Assembly: GCF_000067165.1 (NCBI RefSeq)
Contig: NC_010162.1
Location: 7,323,001-7,387,000, forward strand
DNA: 64,000 nt
Origin: Sorangium cellulosum So ce56
GTDB lineage: Bacteria > Myxococcota_A > Polyangia > Polyangiales > Polyangiaceae
Direction of reading: 5' to 3'
Below are positions 11,624 to 18,693 of the stretch, piece after piece. The notes below the pieces were generated by a model. The model saw only the letters and a list, made by a program, of their open reading frames with translations, did not search any database and was not told where the DNA came from. Numbering within the stretch: position 1 is the first letter of the stretch; the number at the start of each line of letters is the position of its first letter. Made by a program: the position numbers and the translations under genes.

Positions 11624-12100
11624 CTAACAAAAGCTAGTCTGGACGTAACTGAGGCAGATCAGGCAGACGGAGAGCTTGAGGAACCCACGGTGAATGTCGG
11701 CCCGCCGCTCGTAGCGTACGGTCAGGCGCCGGAAGCGACGCAGCCATGCGATCGTCCGTTCGACGACCCATCGATAACGGCCGAGCTTCTCCGACGACTC
11801 GATACCCTTGCGAGCGATGCGGGGTACGATGTGACGCAGATGGCAAGCCAAGCGCAGGGCCGGGTCGTCGTATGCCTTGTCCGCGTGCAGCTTCTTGGGG
11901 CGGCGCCGCGGTCGGCCGCAAGGACGCGCGATCGGCGGCACCGCATCCACCATGGGGGTGAACATCTTCGAGTCATGGACGTTGGCCGGCGTCATCTCGA
12001 CGGCGAGCGGGATGCCACTCTGATCGACCAGGAGGTGATATTTCGAGCCCGCCCGGCCGCGATCCGTGGGGTTCGGGCCGGTCTCTTGGCCCCCCTTTTT
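11624..12100 (-). CDS. IS5-family transposase, C-terminal half (orfB frame)
   Basis: In this frame the protein runs from the slippery run at 12090-12100 as AKKGGQETGPNPTDRGRAGSK and HLLVDQSGIPLAVEMTPANV to the stop at 11624, within the left inverted repeat. An ATG at 11995 is in frame but would lose conserved sequence, so expression by frameshift from orfA is more likely. The second catalytic Asp is in LHADKAYDDPA and the catalytic Glu is in RYRWVVERTIAWLRRFRRL, the DDE signature (Y-2-R-3-E-6-K/R spacing) of IS5-type transposases. It carries out cut-and-paste or copy-out transposition together with the N-terminal half. Confidence 0.9.
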   Translation of the reverse strand, partial: KKGGQETGPNPTDRGRAGSKYHLLVDQSGIPLAVEMTPANVHDSKMFTPMVDAVPPIARPCGRPRRRPKKLHADKAYDDPALRLACHLRHIVPRIARKGIESSEKLGRYRWVVERTIAWLRRFRRLTVRYERRADIHRGFLKLSVCLICLSYVQTSFC

Positions 12101-12471
12101 GCCGGAACCAGGGAGGCATCCAGCGCAGCACGATTCCAGTTGATTTTATCGGCCCCGCCGAGTTCATCAAGCAATGCCTCGTGAAGCCGATCCCACACGC
12201 CAGCCTGCTGCCAATCGCGCAATCTGCGCCAGCACGTCATTCCGCTGCAGCCGAGCTCTTGCGGTAGATATTCCCAAGGGATCCCTGTCCTGAGCACAAA
12301 CAAGATCCCCGTCAGGGCGGTCCGATCAGGCGTACGCGGCCGGCCGCCCTGCGGCTTCGGCTCCGTTTTCGGCAATAGAGGTTCGATTCGCTCCCAGAGT
12401 TCGTCCGGCACCAACAGCTTGCCCACGCTGTATTCTGCCGCACGTTCCGCATCCCTCAAGCGAGCGGGCAA
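11992..12471 (-). CDS. IS5-family transposase, N-terminal half (orfA frame)
   Basis: The frame contains LLVPDELWERIEPLLPKTEP, the GGRPRTPDRTALTGILFVLRTGIPW stretch and LDASLVPAK with the first catalytic Asp. This is the classical N-terminal half of IS427-group transposases (DUF4096-like plus the start of the DDE domain). A TTG at 12471 opens it; a GTG at 12426, nearer the conserved start, is also plausible. After the run of five A and six G (minus strand, 12090-12100) the frame turns into unrelated Arg/Ala-rich sequence, whereas the -1 frame continues the transposase. A programmed -1 frameshift at A-AAA-AGG is therefore expected, giving a fused protein of about 270-280 residues. Confidence 0.9.
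   Translation of the reverse strand: MPARLRDAERAAEYSVGKLLVPDELWERIEPLLPKTEPKPQGGRPRTPDRTALTGILFVLRTGIPWEYLPQELGCSGMTCWRRLRDWQQAGVWDRLHEALLDELGGADKINWNRAALDASLVPAKRGAKRPARTPRIAAGRARNITSWSIRVASRSPSR
12090..12100 (-). promoter_or_regulatory. Probable -1 ribosomal frameshift site of the IS transposase
   Basis: Minus strand AAAAAGGGGGG. Frame 0 reads GCA AAA AGG GGG GCC; the -1 frame reads AAA AAG GGG GGC CAA and restores the family sequence. A5G6 runs of this type carry programmed frameshifting in several IS5-family groups. Confidence 0.7.
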
Positions 12472-14127
12472 ACGAGCGGCGTCAACGGAGTAATGTTAGG
12501 TGCTCTTACGCGACGTGTTCCTCTCCGCCGCTGAAAGGCGGCGGCCCCATTGAAGCCCGCGAACCTGCTGAAGGCGCTGCTGAAGGAGAGCGCTCTCCGC
12601 CGCTGAAAGGCGGCGGCCCCATTGAATCCTGATCGCGGCCTCGCCCACGTCGCGCGCGAGCAGCCTCTCCGCCGCTGAAAGGCGGCGGCCCCATTGAAGC
12701 GACCCGACGACGCTCCCGGGGAAAATCGGCTCGCCCTACTCTCACCGCCGCTGAAAGGCGGCGGCCCCATTGAAGCAGCGTGTTCTCTAGGTATTTCTGC
12801 ATCCAGCCCCTCTCCTCTCCGCCGCTGAAAGGCGGCGGCCCCATTGAAGCTTGCAACCTGTCCACGAAGCCTTCCTTGAGCTGCGTTGCTCTCCGCCGCT
12901 GAAAGGCGGCGGCCCCATTGAAGCTCGAGAGCCGCCCTGTTCTCGGCGATCTGCTCCTTCTCTCTCTCCGCCGCTGAAAGGCGGCGGCCCCATTGAAGCA
13001 TCCCGCGGTGGCGTTGCGAGAGCGCGATGTTCAGCGCGTCTCTCCGCCGCTGAAAGGCGGCGGCCCCATTGAAGCATGGCCTGCCAGGCGTAGATGGCCT
13101 GCTCCGCGGTGCTCTCCGCCGCTGAAAGGCGGCGGCCCCATTGAAGCAAGGGTAGGACGTCGCACGTTGCATGCTGTTGTCCCGCCTCTCCGCCGCTGAA
13201 AGGCGGCGGCCCCATTGAAGCGAGATGTGCGATGAAGCCGAACGTTTGGGAATTCCTCTCTCCGCCGCTGAAAGGCGGCGGCCCCATTGAAGCTGAGATG
13301 AGCGTTACGGCCTCGGGCGCGCGACGGGTGCTCTCCGCCGCTGAAAGGCGGCGGCCCCATTGAAGCACGGCTGGAAGGAACGCCTGGGCAAGTTTGCCGA
13401 TTCCTCTCCGCCGCTGAAAGGCGGCGGCCCCATTGAAGCACCTCGGCGAGGTTCCGCGCCGGCCGCCGCTCTTCGACTCTCCGCCGCTGAAAGGCGGCGG
13501 CCCCATTGAAGCGACACGTTCGAGCGCATGACGTAGAAGTCAACGAACCTCTCCGCCGCTGAAAGGCGGCGGCCCCATTGAAGCTCCTCGACCACGCCGT
13601 AGGGGATGCGCGCCTCGGCGCTCTCCGCCGCTGAAAGGCGGCGGCCCCATTGAAGCGAAAGCGTCGTGTGCATGGCGGCGAAGAGGGCGTCCGCTCTCCG
13701 CCGCTGAAAGGCGGCGGCCCCATTGAAGCATCGCGGTGTTCGCGGTGGAGGGCTCCCAGCCTTGCTCTCCGCCGCTGAAAGGCGGCGGCCCCATTGAAGC
13801 AGAACCGGAGCGGGCGAAGCCCTACTCCTTGATCATCTCTCCGCCGCTGAAAGGCGGCGGCCCCATTGAAGCCAGTGGGCGACGTACGAGGCCGCGCGGA
13901 AGCTCGGCTCTCCGCCGCTGAAAGGCGGCGGCCCCATTGAAGCCGACAAGATGCTCAACTGATTGTGAATCATCTGCTGCACTCTCCGCCGCTGAAAGGC
14001 GGCGGCCCCATTGAAGCAGGATGAAGGTCTCCTTACGGCTCCGGACCTTCTGGCTCTCCGCCGCTGAAAGGCGGCGGCCCCATTGAAGCATCGCGGTGCT
14101 GCCGTTGTAGATCGTGATCGCGAGCGG

Positions 14128-14235
14128 CTCTCCGCTGCTGAAAGGCGGCGGCCCCATTGAAGCCCCATATAGAAGTCGACCGGCTCAGCCTGGACCCGCC
14201 TCTCCGCTGCTGAAACGCGGCGGCCCCATTGAAGC
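14128..14235 (+). repeat. Two degenerate terminal CRISPR repeats
   Basis: Repeats 14128-14163 and 14200-14235 share C to T at position 9, and the second also changes G to C after TGAAA. The shared change turns one stem pair into G-U but keeps the hairpin. Shared plus extra mutations are typical of the oldest, leader-distal end of an array. Confidence 0.9.
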
Positions 14236-14239
14236 AAAT

Positions 14240-14269
14240 CCTGCCCCCGGAGTGAGGTTGGGGGGCAGG
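14240..14269 (+). terminator. Stem-loop directly after the CRISPR array
   Basis: CCTGCCCCC (14240-14248) pairs over 9 bp with GGGGGCAGG (14261-14269) around a 12-nt loop, starting five bases after the last repeat. There is no U-run, so it may end or protect the precursor transcript rather than act as a classical intrinsic terminator. Confidence 0.45.
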
Positions 14270-14523
14270 GGGCCAAGTCCACCGGCTACGTCGACGGGCG
14301 TCTGCATCGATGTGAACGGGGCGCGGTCCCAGGGACCGCACCTGCCGCGCAACACCACGAAAGCGCACAGACTTGCGTCGTCGCCAGGGTTCTACTCCCA
14401 TTACGGATTTCCTACGTCAAGATGTTACGCTGAAGAGACGAGAAGAATGGCGTCGATCCGCCTGGCAGGCTCGTCCTTGACGTGGCCAGGGGCCGCGCTC
14501 CACGTGCTCCTCGGGGGGAGCAC

Positions 14524-14811
14524 ATGAGGCGGCTGCTGCGCGTGCTGGGTCTGCTGGGAATTGCGGGGACGGCGGCGACGACGGGATGTGGAGCATCGCC
14601 AGAGGTGGACGAACCTGAAGCGGCCAGCGGCGAGGTCGAACGGCCTGACTCCTACAGTGAGTGCGTTGCCGCCTGTAGGAACGGTCAGCTCGCGATGGAG
14701 CAGTTTTGCCGGGGGCTACCTGATCCACGCATGAGAGCGACCTGCTGGTTGGCTGCAAAGGGTGGCATGATCGCCTGCATCAACTGGTGCAACTGGCATT
14801 TCGGGGAATAG
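14524..14811 (+). CDS. Small Cys-rich lipoprotein
   Basis: 95 residues with a clear start: GGGGGGAG about 5 bases before the ATG. The N-terminus MRRLLRVLGLLGIAGTAATTGC ends in a lipobox-like Cys, followed by about 25 acidic residues. The mature domain SYSECVAACRNGQLAMEQFCRG...DPRMRATCWLAAKGGMIACINWCNWHF has six Cys in C-x3-C, single and C-x4-C-x3-C-like spacing, suggesting disulfides in the periplasm or on the surface. I recognise no named family. It lies between the end of the main array and the fossil repeats and precedes the DUF6968-like gene by 51 bp, so the two may form an operon. Confidence 0.75.
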   Translation: MRRLLRVLGLLGIAGTAATTGCGASPEVDEPEAASGEVERPDSYSECVAACRNGQLAMEQFCRGLPDPRMRATCWLAAKGGMIACINWCNWHFGE

Positions 14812-14862
14812 TAGGCGGCTGCCACTTGACCGTTCCCGGGAACGAGCGGCAGGCTGCGTCCC

Positions 14863-15270
14863 ATGGTTCCCATAGACAACCCCATCGCGGAACGTCGCCT
14901 CACCGTCGTTGACGACCCAGGTCGTTCGGTGACGGTAGCGATCGGCCAACCTCTGGAGGTTCAGCCGGGTCAATGGGCGTGCCCGTTCACGATCGACGGC
15001 ACCCCCGAGCCTCGGTCGGATCGAGGTCTCGGGATCGATGGCATTTCAGCCTTGCTCAACGCCCTCCATGCCATCCGGTATGCGCTCGAAGCTTCCGGGA
15101 TTCGTGTCTTCTGGGAGGGTGGGGAGCCGGGGGACGCGGGTTTTCCGAAGCTGATGCACTATGCCTTCGGGTTCGCATTCTCCCAGCGGATGGAGCAGCT
15201 CATCGACGAAGAGATCCAGAAGCTCGTGGACGAGAAGAAGGCGCGTGCTGCGACGGGCTCCCCCGGCTGA
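14863..15270 (+). CDS. DUF6968-like small protein
   Basis: 135 residues from the ATG at 14863. The sequence ERRLTVVDDPGRSVTVAIGQPLEV...WACPFTIDG...GLGIDGISALLNALHAIRYALEAS resembles the DUF6968 family: a short beta-meander ending in CPF.I followed by a G-x-D-G-x-x-A-L-x-x-A-L helix. The C-terminus is a charged helix (EQLIDEEIQKLVDEKKARA). No signal peptide, so cytoplasmic. DUF6968-type proteins are often orphan genes near polymorphic toxins, and an immunity-like role is possible but only inference. It follows the Cys-rich lipoprotein closely and sits between CRISPR remnants. Confidence 0.65.
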   Translation: MVPIDNPIAERRLTVVDDPGRSVTVAIGQPLEVQPGQWACPFTIDGTPEPRSDRGLGIDGISALLNALHAIRYALEASGIRVFWEGGEPGDAGFPKLMHYAFGFAFSQRMEQLIDEEIQKLVDEKKARAATGSPG

Positions 15271-15842
15271 AGCCCCCGCCCGGCGCACCATGCTTCGAGA
15301 GGGGATCGGATGACGGCACCGCCTCTTGCCGTGCATCAGCTCAAGGCGTTCCGTTTTGCGCCGTTAATTTACTGATAGTTCTGAATGGCTCACGACGCGC
15401 GAAATCCAGATTGAAGCGTCGGGATCGAGCTCGACCGCACCAACCGCGAGATCGCTCTCCGCCGCTGCAGGGCGGCGGCCCCATTGAAGCGGTTGGATGA
15501 CGACCACGGGGGGCGCGCTGCATGGCCCTCTCCGCCGCTGAGAGGCGGCCCCGCGGAAGAATGGTCGCCGGCCTCGTCGACGCTCGACTCGTCGCCCCCT
15601 CTGCGCCGCGTCTCCGCACGGCGCAGATGGCACCCAACACGAAGCGTCGCCCTTCCTGCCATGGTCGAGCCCGCCGGCCATGACGTCCGAGGAGGTCACC
15701 CCGACCCGCTGCGCACCCGCGCCGCCCAGCGCCCCGCACCGTTCCGACCTTCTGCCGCCATCGGCCACGCTCCCGCCCCCACCCCTCGGTACCAGCCCCG
15801 TCGATTCCGTGACGATCCCAAGAATTCCCCGCAATTCTAAGC
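15271..15842. other. Intergenic region with fossil CRISPR fragment and sigma-gene upstream region
   Basis: No gene is evident. 15345-15410 is AT-richer than average. 15410-15562 holds the decayed repeats listed separately. The remaining 280 bases up to the sigma-factor start are low-complexity Pro/Arg-coding-like sequence without a clear promoter. Confidence 0.5.
15410..15562 (+). CRISPR. Fossil CRISPR fragment: partial repeat, spacer, repeat, spacer, broken repeat
   Basis: An ATTGAAGC handle at 15410-15417 is all that remains of a first repeat. A 37-nt spacer (15418-15454) follows, then a full-length repeat at 15455-15490 whose loop reads TGCAGG while both stem arms and handle are intact. 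A second 37-nt spacer (15491-15527) and a repeat starting CTCTCCGCCGCTGAGAGGC at 15528 that decays after GGCGGCCCCG complete it. Orientation and spacing equal those of the main array 1.2 kb upstream, so this is a separated distal end of that array or of a sister array. Confidence 0.85.
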
Positions 15843-17411
15843 ATGAGCCTTCTCTCTCCCCTCCCGCCTCCTCCCGAGGACCTCGTCCAGCACAGCACCT
15901 GGACGTCCATGCACGCGACCGCCGTTCACGTCCTCCCGGGGATGCTCCGCTACCTCGGCGTCGCCGAGGACGACATCGACGACCTGTCCCAGGAGGTCCT
16001 CCTCGGCGCCTACACGAGCCTCCGCCGGTACAACCCTGTCTATCCCGCCGCGGCGCGCGGCGCTGCCGCACCGTCGCCGGCCGCCTCACCGCCTCTCCAG
16101 GACTTCGCGTCCGCCGTGCCAGCTGCCGCCGCGGACACCGCCCAGGAGCAGCAGGGGCAGGACGACCCCGCGTCGCTCCCTCCGCCGGCGCCGCGCGATC
16201 CTCCTCGGCCATCGCGCCCGCACGGCCTCGGTCCGCGCTGGCGAGCCGAGTCCAGCTGGCTCTTCGGGATCGCCTGGCGAAAGGTCCGGCGCCACCTGGA
16301 GCGCACCTACCGGCGCCTCGAGGTGCCAGTGGGCCTCGCGGATGAGGCGTATTTCGAGGGCGCCGACGTCGCGCCGAGCAGCGAGCAGCGCATCGCCACG
16401 AACCAGCGAATCGCGATCGCTACCCGCCTGCTGGCGACGATCGCGCCCGAACGGCGCGCCATCCTGATCATGGCCGATGGGGTCGAGATCCCGGTGCGCG
16501 AGATCGCGCGCGCCCTCGAGCTCAACGAGAACACCGCTTCAAGTCGGCTGCGCCTCGCGCGCGAAGACTTCCGCGCCGCCGTGAAGCGCCTGCGCCCCGA
16601 GGAGCAGCGCGCGCTCCGGTCCGGCCTGCTCATGGTCCCGCTCTTCTCCCTCGCCTCCTCGCGCTCCGCCGTCGCGTCGCCGGCCGTCCACTCCGGCGCA
16701 TCCGCCGCCGTCGAGACGAACGCGCCCGCGACCCGTCCCGAGCTGCCGAGCGATCTCAGACCCCAGGACCTCGCAGATCGACCCGGGCGCGCCGCTCGCC
16801 TCGCACGCCCGCTCGCCGGATTCATCCGCTCGGCGCTGGCGTGGGCGACGGCAGGCGTCGGCGGCGCCGTGCTGTTCGCCGCGCTCGCGCCAGCGCCCGC
16901 CCTCTGGGCCCACCGCCTGGGCCCGATCGCGACACCGCTCCTCCTCTCGCGTGCCGCCCACCCCGATGCGCGACCGGAGACCGGTCCCGGTGGACGGCCG
17001 CGGTCCGATGCTCCGCGATCCGACGCGCCGCGATCCGACGCGCCGCGATCCGACGCGCCGCGATCCGATGCGCCGCGATCCGACGCGATCTCGGACAACA
17101 AAGCTCCACCCCCTCATGCGCCCGCGCCCGCGCCTGCAAGTGCCTTCCGCCAGCGCAAGCCCGCCGCGCCGGAGCAGCGCGCTCCCTCCGACCAGGATCG
17201 AGAGCCGCTCGCCGACGAGCTGCAGCTGCTCGACGCCGCCAGGCAGGCGCTGTTGCAAGGCGACAGGGCGACCGCGCTGGAGCGCATCGCCGCCCATGAG
17301 CGACGGTTCCCCGAAGGGCAGCTCAAGCTGATGCGCGAGCGCCTGCGAACGAAGGCGGCGGCGGCGCAGGCGACGCCGGCCGGCGGCGCGGCGGGGCGGA
17401 AGCTTCCGTGA
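15843..17411 (+). CDS. ECF-type sigma factor with membrane anchor and extracytoplasmic tail
   Basis: 522 residues. Sigma region 2 is at about 20-62 (VLPGMLRYLGVAEDDIDDLSQEVLLGAYTSL), interrupted from its helix SWLFGIAWRKVRRHLER (about 138-154) by a Pro/Ala insert. Region 4 at about 198-252 has the helix-turn-helix VREIARALELNENTASSRLRLAR. Residues 322-350 form a hydrophobic, probably membrane-spanning segment. A DAPRS repeat (15-bp units at 17004-17090) and a C-terminal helical domain (LLDAARQALLQGDRATALERIAAHERRFPEGQL), resembling a TPR pair, lie beyond it. It could be a sigma factor that senses an envelope signal directly without a separate anti-sigma factor; this is inference. It overlaps the next gene by GTGA at 17408-17411. 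Confidence 0.85.
   Translation: MSLLSPLPPPPEDLVQHSTWTSMHATAVHVLPGMLRYLGVAEDDIDDLSQEVLLGAYTSLRRYNPVYPAAARGAAAPSPAASPPLQDFASAVPAAAADTAQEQQGQDDPASLPPPAPRDPPRPSRPHGLGPRWRAESSWLFGIAWRKVRRHLERTYRRLEVPVGLADEAYFEGADVAPSSEQRIATNQRIAIATRLLATIAPERRAILIMADGVEIPVREIARALELNENTASSRLRLAREDFRAAVKRLRPEEQRALRSGLLMVPLFSLASSRSAVASPAVHSGASAAVETNAPATRPELPSDLRPQDLADRPGRAARLARPLAGFIRSALAWATAGVGGAVLFAALAPAPALWAHRLGPIATPLLLSRAAHPDARPETGPGGRPRSDAPRSDAPRSDAPRSDAPRSDAPRSDAISDNKAPPPHAPAPAPASAFRQRKPAAPEQRAPSDQDREPLADELQLLDAARQALLQGDRATALERIAAHERRFPEGQLKLMRERLRTKAAAAQATPAGGAAGRKLP
17004..17090 (+). repeat. 15-bp tandem repeat inside the sigma-factor gene
   Basis: Units of the type CGATCCGACGCGCCG repeat about six times in frame and encode DAPRS copies; the first and fifth units differ by single bases. 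The array is in the linker after the membrane segment, so length changes would be tolerated. Confidence 0.9.
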
Positions 17412-18544
17412 CCGCGCGGACGAGGCGCGTGCGCCGGACATCGCACGGCGAGAGCGCGAGCATGAAGCGGGCGGCCCGCGCGGCGCTCGCCTCGATGGCC
17501 GCGGGCGCGCTCTCCGTCGCTGGCGTCACGCCGGTCCGGGCCGAGCCCGCGCCCACGCCGCTCCGGGTGCGGATCGAGCTCATCCGCGGGCCAGGCGCCG
17601 AGGATTGCCCGGACGAGCCGTTCCTGCGCGCGGAGACGGCCAGGGCGATGGGCGGGGTCGACCCCTATGATGCGGAGGCTCCGTTCACGATGACGGCGTC
17701 CATCGAGCGCCGGCACGGCAAGCTCGCCGCATCGCTGTTCCTCCGCGATGGCGACGGTCACGGACGCTGGGCCGACGGGTTCAGCGCGCGCGACGACTGC
17801 AAGGTGCTCGTCACCGCCATGGCCGTGTCCATCGCCTTGCTGCTCGACGACGCCGCCGAGCTCCCCGCACCACCGGCGGCGCCAGCGAGGCCCGCCGAGC
17901 AGGCGATGCCGCCCGAAGAGCCCTGCTCGCCGGAGCGGCCCTGCCCGCCGAAGCCGGCCCCTGCGCCGCCATCCCCCCCGCGCACGGCGTCCCCCGTGCG
18001 CGCGGCCCCCCGGAGCCGCGCGTCGCCTGTGGCGGGGGAGCGCTTCCGCTGGGTGGCAGGCCTGGGCGCTGTGACAGGTATAGGGTTGACGCCCGGCGTT
18101 GCCATCGGCCCGGCATTGTCCATCGGAGGACGCTGGCCAGCGTGGTCCGTCGCGCTGGAAGTCCGCGGGCTCGCCGCGCTGTCGCAAGAAATCGAGGAGG
18201 TGCCCATGTCAGTGTCGCTTTTCATGACGAACGCTGCGGTGTGCCTGCATCGCCACGTTCTCTTCGCCTGTGGAGCCGTGGAGCTCGGCATGCTTCGTGC
18301 CACGCCCGACGTCCCGCTCGGCGCGGCATCGTCTCTACACCTCGGTGTTGGGCTCGGTGGTCGGATCGGTGTCGACTGGCCTTTCTCGAAAACCCTTTCC
18401 GTGCAGGGATACTTGGGCGTAGTTCCCACCCTGGCCGGCACCGCGATCAGCCGTCGTCCGAACGACCAGATGTCCGATAGTTCGCTCTGGACCTCACACG
18501 ACATCGCCGGCACGCTCGGGGTCGGCCTCCAGGCGAGCTTGTGA
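17408..18544 (+). CDS. Outer-membrane protein coupled to the sigma factor
   Basis: 378 residues from the GTG at 17408, which overlaps the sigma stop; an ATG at 17462 (MKRAARAAL) fits the signal peptide better and may be the real start. After the signal peptide the first half is a globular segment ending in a predicted helix (VLVTAMAVSIALLL). A Pro-rich linker (PCSPERPCPPKPAPAPP) follows, then a barrel-like half with alternating strands (SVALEVRGLAALS, LGVGLGGRIGVDW, LGVGLQASL at the end). This architecture recurs in Sorangium proteins encoded after membrane-tethered sigma factors. It could deliver the signal read by the sigma factor's outer domain. No named family recognised. Confidence 0.75.
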   Translation: MTARTRRVRRTSHGESASMKRAARAALASMAAGALSVAGVTPVRAEPAPTPLRVRIELIRGPGAEDCPDEPFLRAETARAMGGVDPYDAEAPFTMTASIERRHGKLAASLFLRDGDGHGRWADGFSARDDCKVLVTAMAVSIALLLDDAAELPAPPAAPARPAEQAMPPEEPCSPERPCPPKPAPAPPSPPRTASPVRAAPRSRASPVAGERFRWVAGLGAVTGIGLTPGVAIGPALSIGGRWPAWSVALEVRGLAALSQEIEEVPMSVSLFMTNAAVCLHRHVLFACGAVELGMLRATPDVPLGAASSLHLGVGLGGRIGVDWPFSKTLSVQGYLGVVPTLAGTAISRRPNDQMSDSSLWTSHDIAGTLGVGLQASL

Positions 18545-18693
18545 GCGCGCCGGTGGCGGAAGGGGTCGGACAAAGCGACCCGCGCTCGAGCAGTATGAGA
18601 AATCATCCCTCAAGCTTGTAATGGTTGACCATGAAGCTATTCGTCGAATCTTTGCGTTGCGTCGAAGATGCGCGCCTGAGTAGGCTCTCTGCT

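Larger units (their letters stand above)
11618..12505 (-). mobile_element. IS5-family (IS427-like group) insertion sequence inside CRISPR spacer 34
   Basis: The 888-bp element has terminal inverted repeats: GAGCGCCTAACAAAAGC at the left end and, read from the other end, GAGCACCTAACATTAC. It is flanked by a TTA duplication at 11615-11617 and 12506-12508, the T-N-A target type of the IS427 group. Removing the element and one TTA leaves a 35-nt spacer (11595-11614, TTA, 12509-12520), exactly within the range of the array, so it inserted into an existing spacer. Its two transposase frames lie on the minus strand and are joined by a -1 shift. Intact ends and clean duplication suggest a recent insertion. 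Confidence 0.95.
9113..14235 (+). CRISPR. CRISPR array, 58 repeats and 57 spacers, no cas genes, interrupted by an IS
   Basis: Repeats are 36 nt. Each starts CTCTCC, holds a 7-bp stem CCGCCGC/GCGGCGG around a 6-nt loop TGAAAG, and ends ATTGAAGC, the usual 8-nt crRNA handle. First repeat 9113-9148; 34 repeats precede the IS (last 11559-11594) and 24 follow it (first 12521-12556, last 14200-14235). Spacers are 35-41 nt except one of 52 nt (9593-9644). Most repeats are identical; variants lie at 12593 (last G to T-type change, ATTGAATC), 12741 (CTCA start), 14128 and 14200 (C to T at position 9; the latter also has a loop-side change). Degeneration at the right end plus the handle indicate transcription on the plus strand from a leader left of 9113. 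Subtype cannot be fixed without cas genes; types I-G, I-C or III remain possible. Confidence 0.97.

Noticed and set aside
9227..13921. Long open frames with QWGRRLSAAE, MGPPPFSGGE and FNGAAAFQRRR repeats
   Set aside because: They are the CRISPR repeat read in its frames. The unit length of about 73 bp explains their appearance; they are not proteins.
13730..14127. Possible relation between the spacers at 13730 and 14090, both starting ATCGCGGTG
   Set aside because: The match is only nine bases and stops at once; chance is a sufficient explanation, unlike the 16-base match of the chimeric spacer.
9113..14235. Assignment of the CRISPR subtype from the repeat alone
   Set aside because: The repeat with a GC-rich stem and ATTGAAGC end occurs with several subtypes. 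No cas gene is available to decide.
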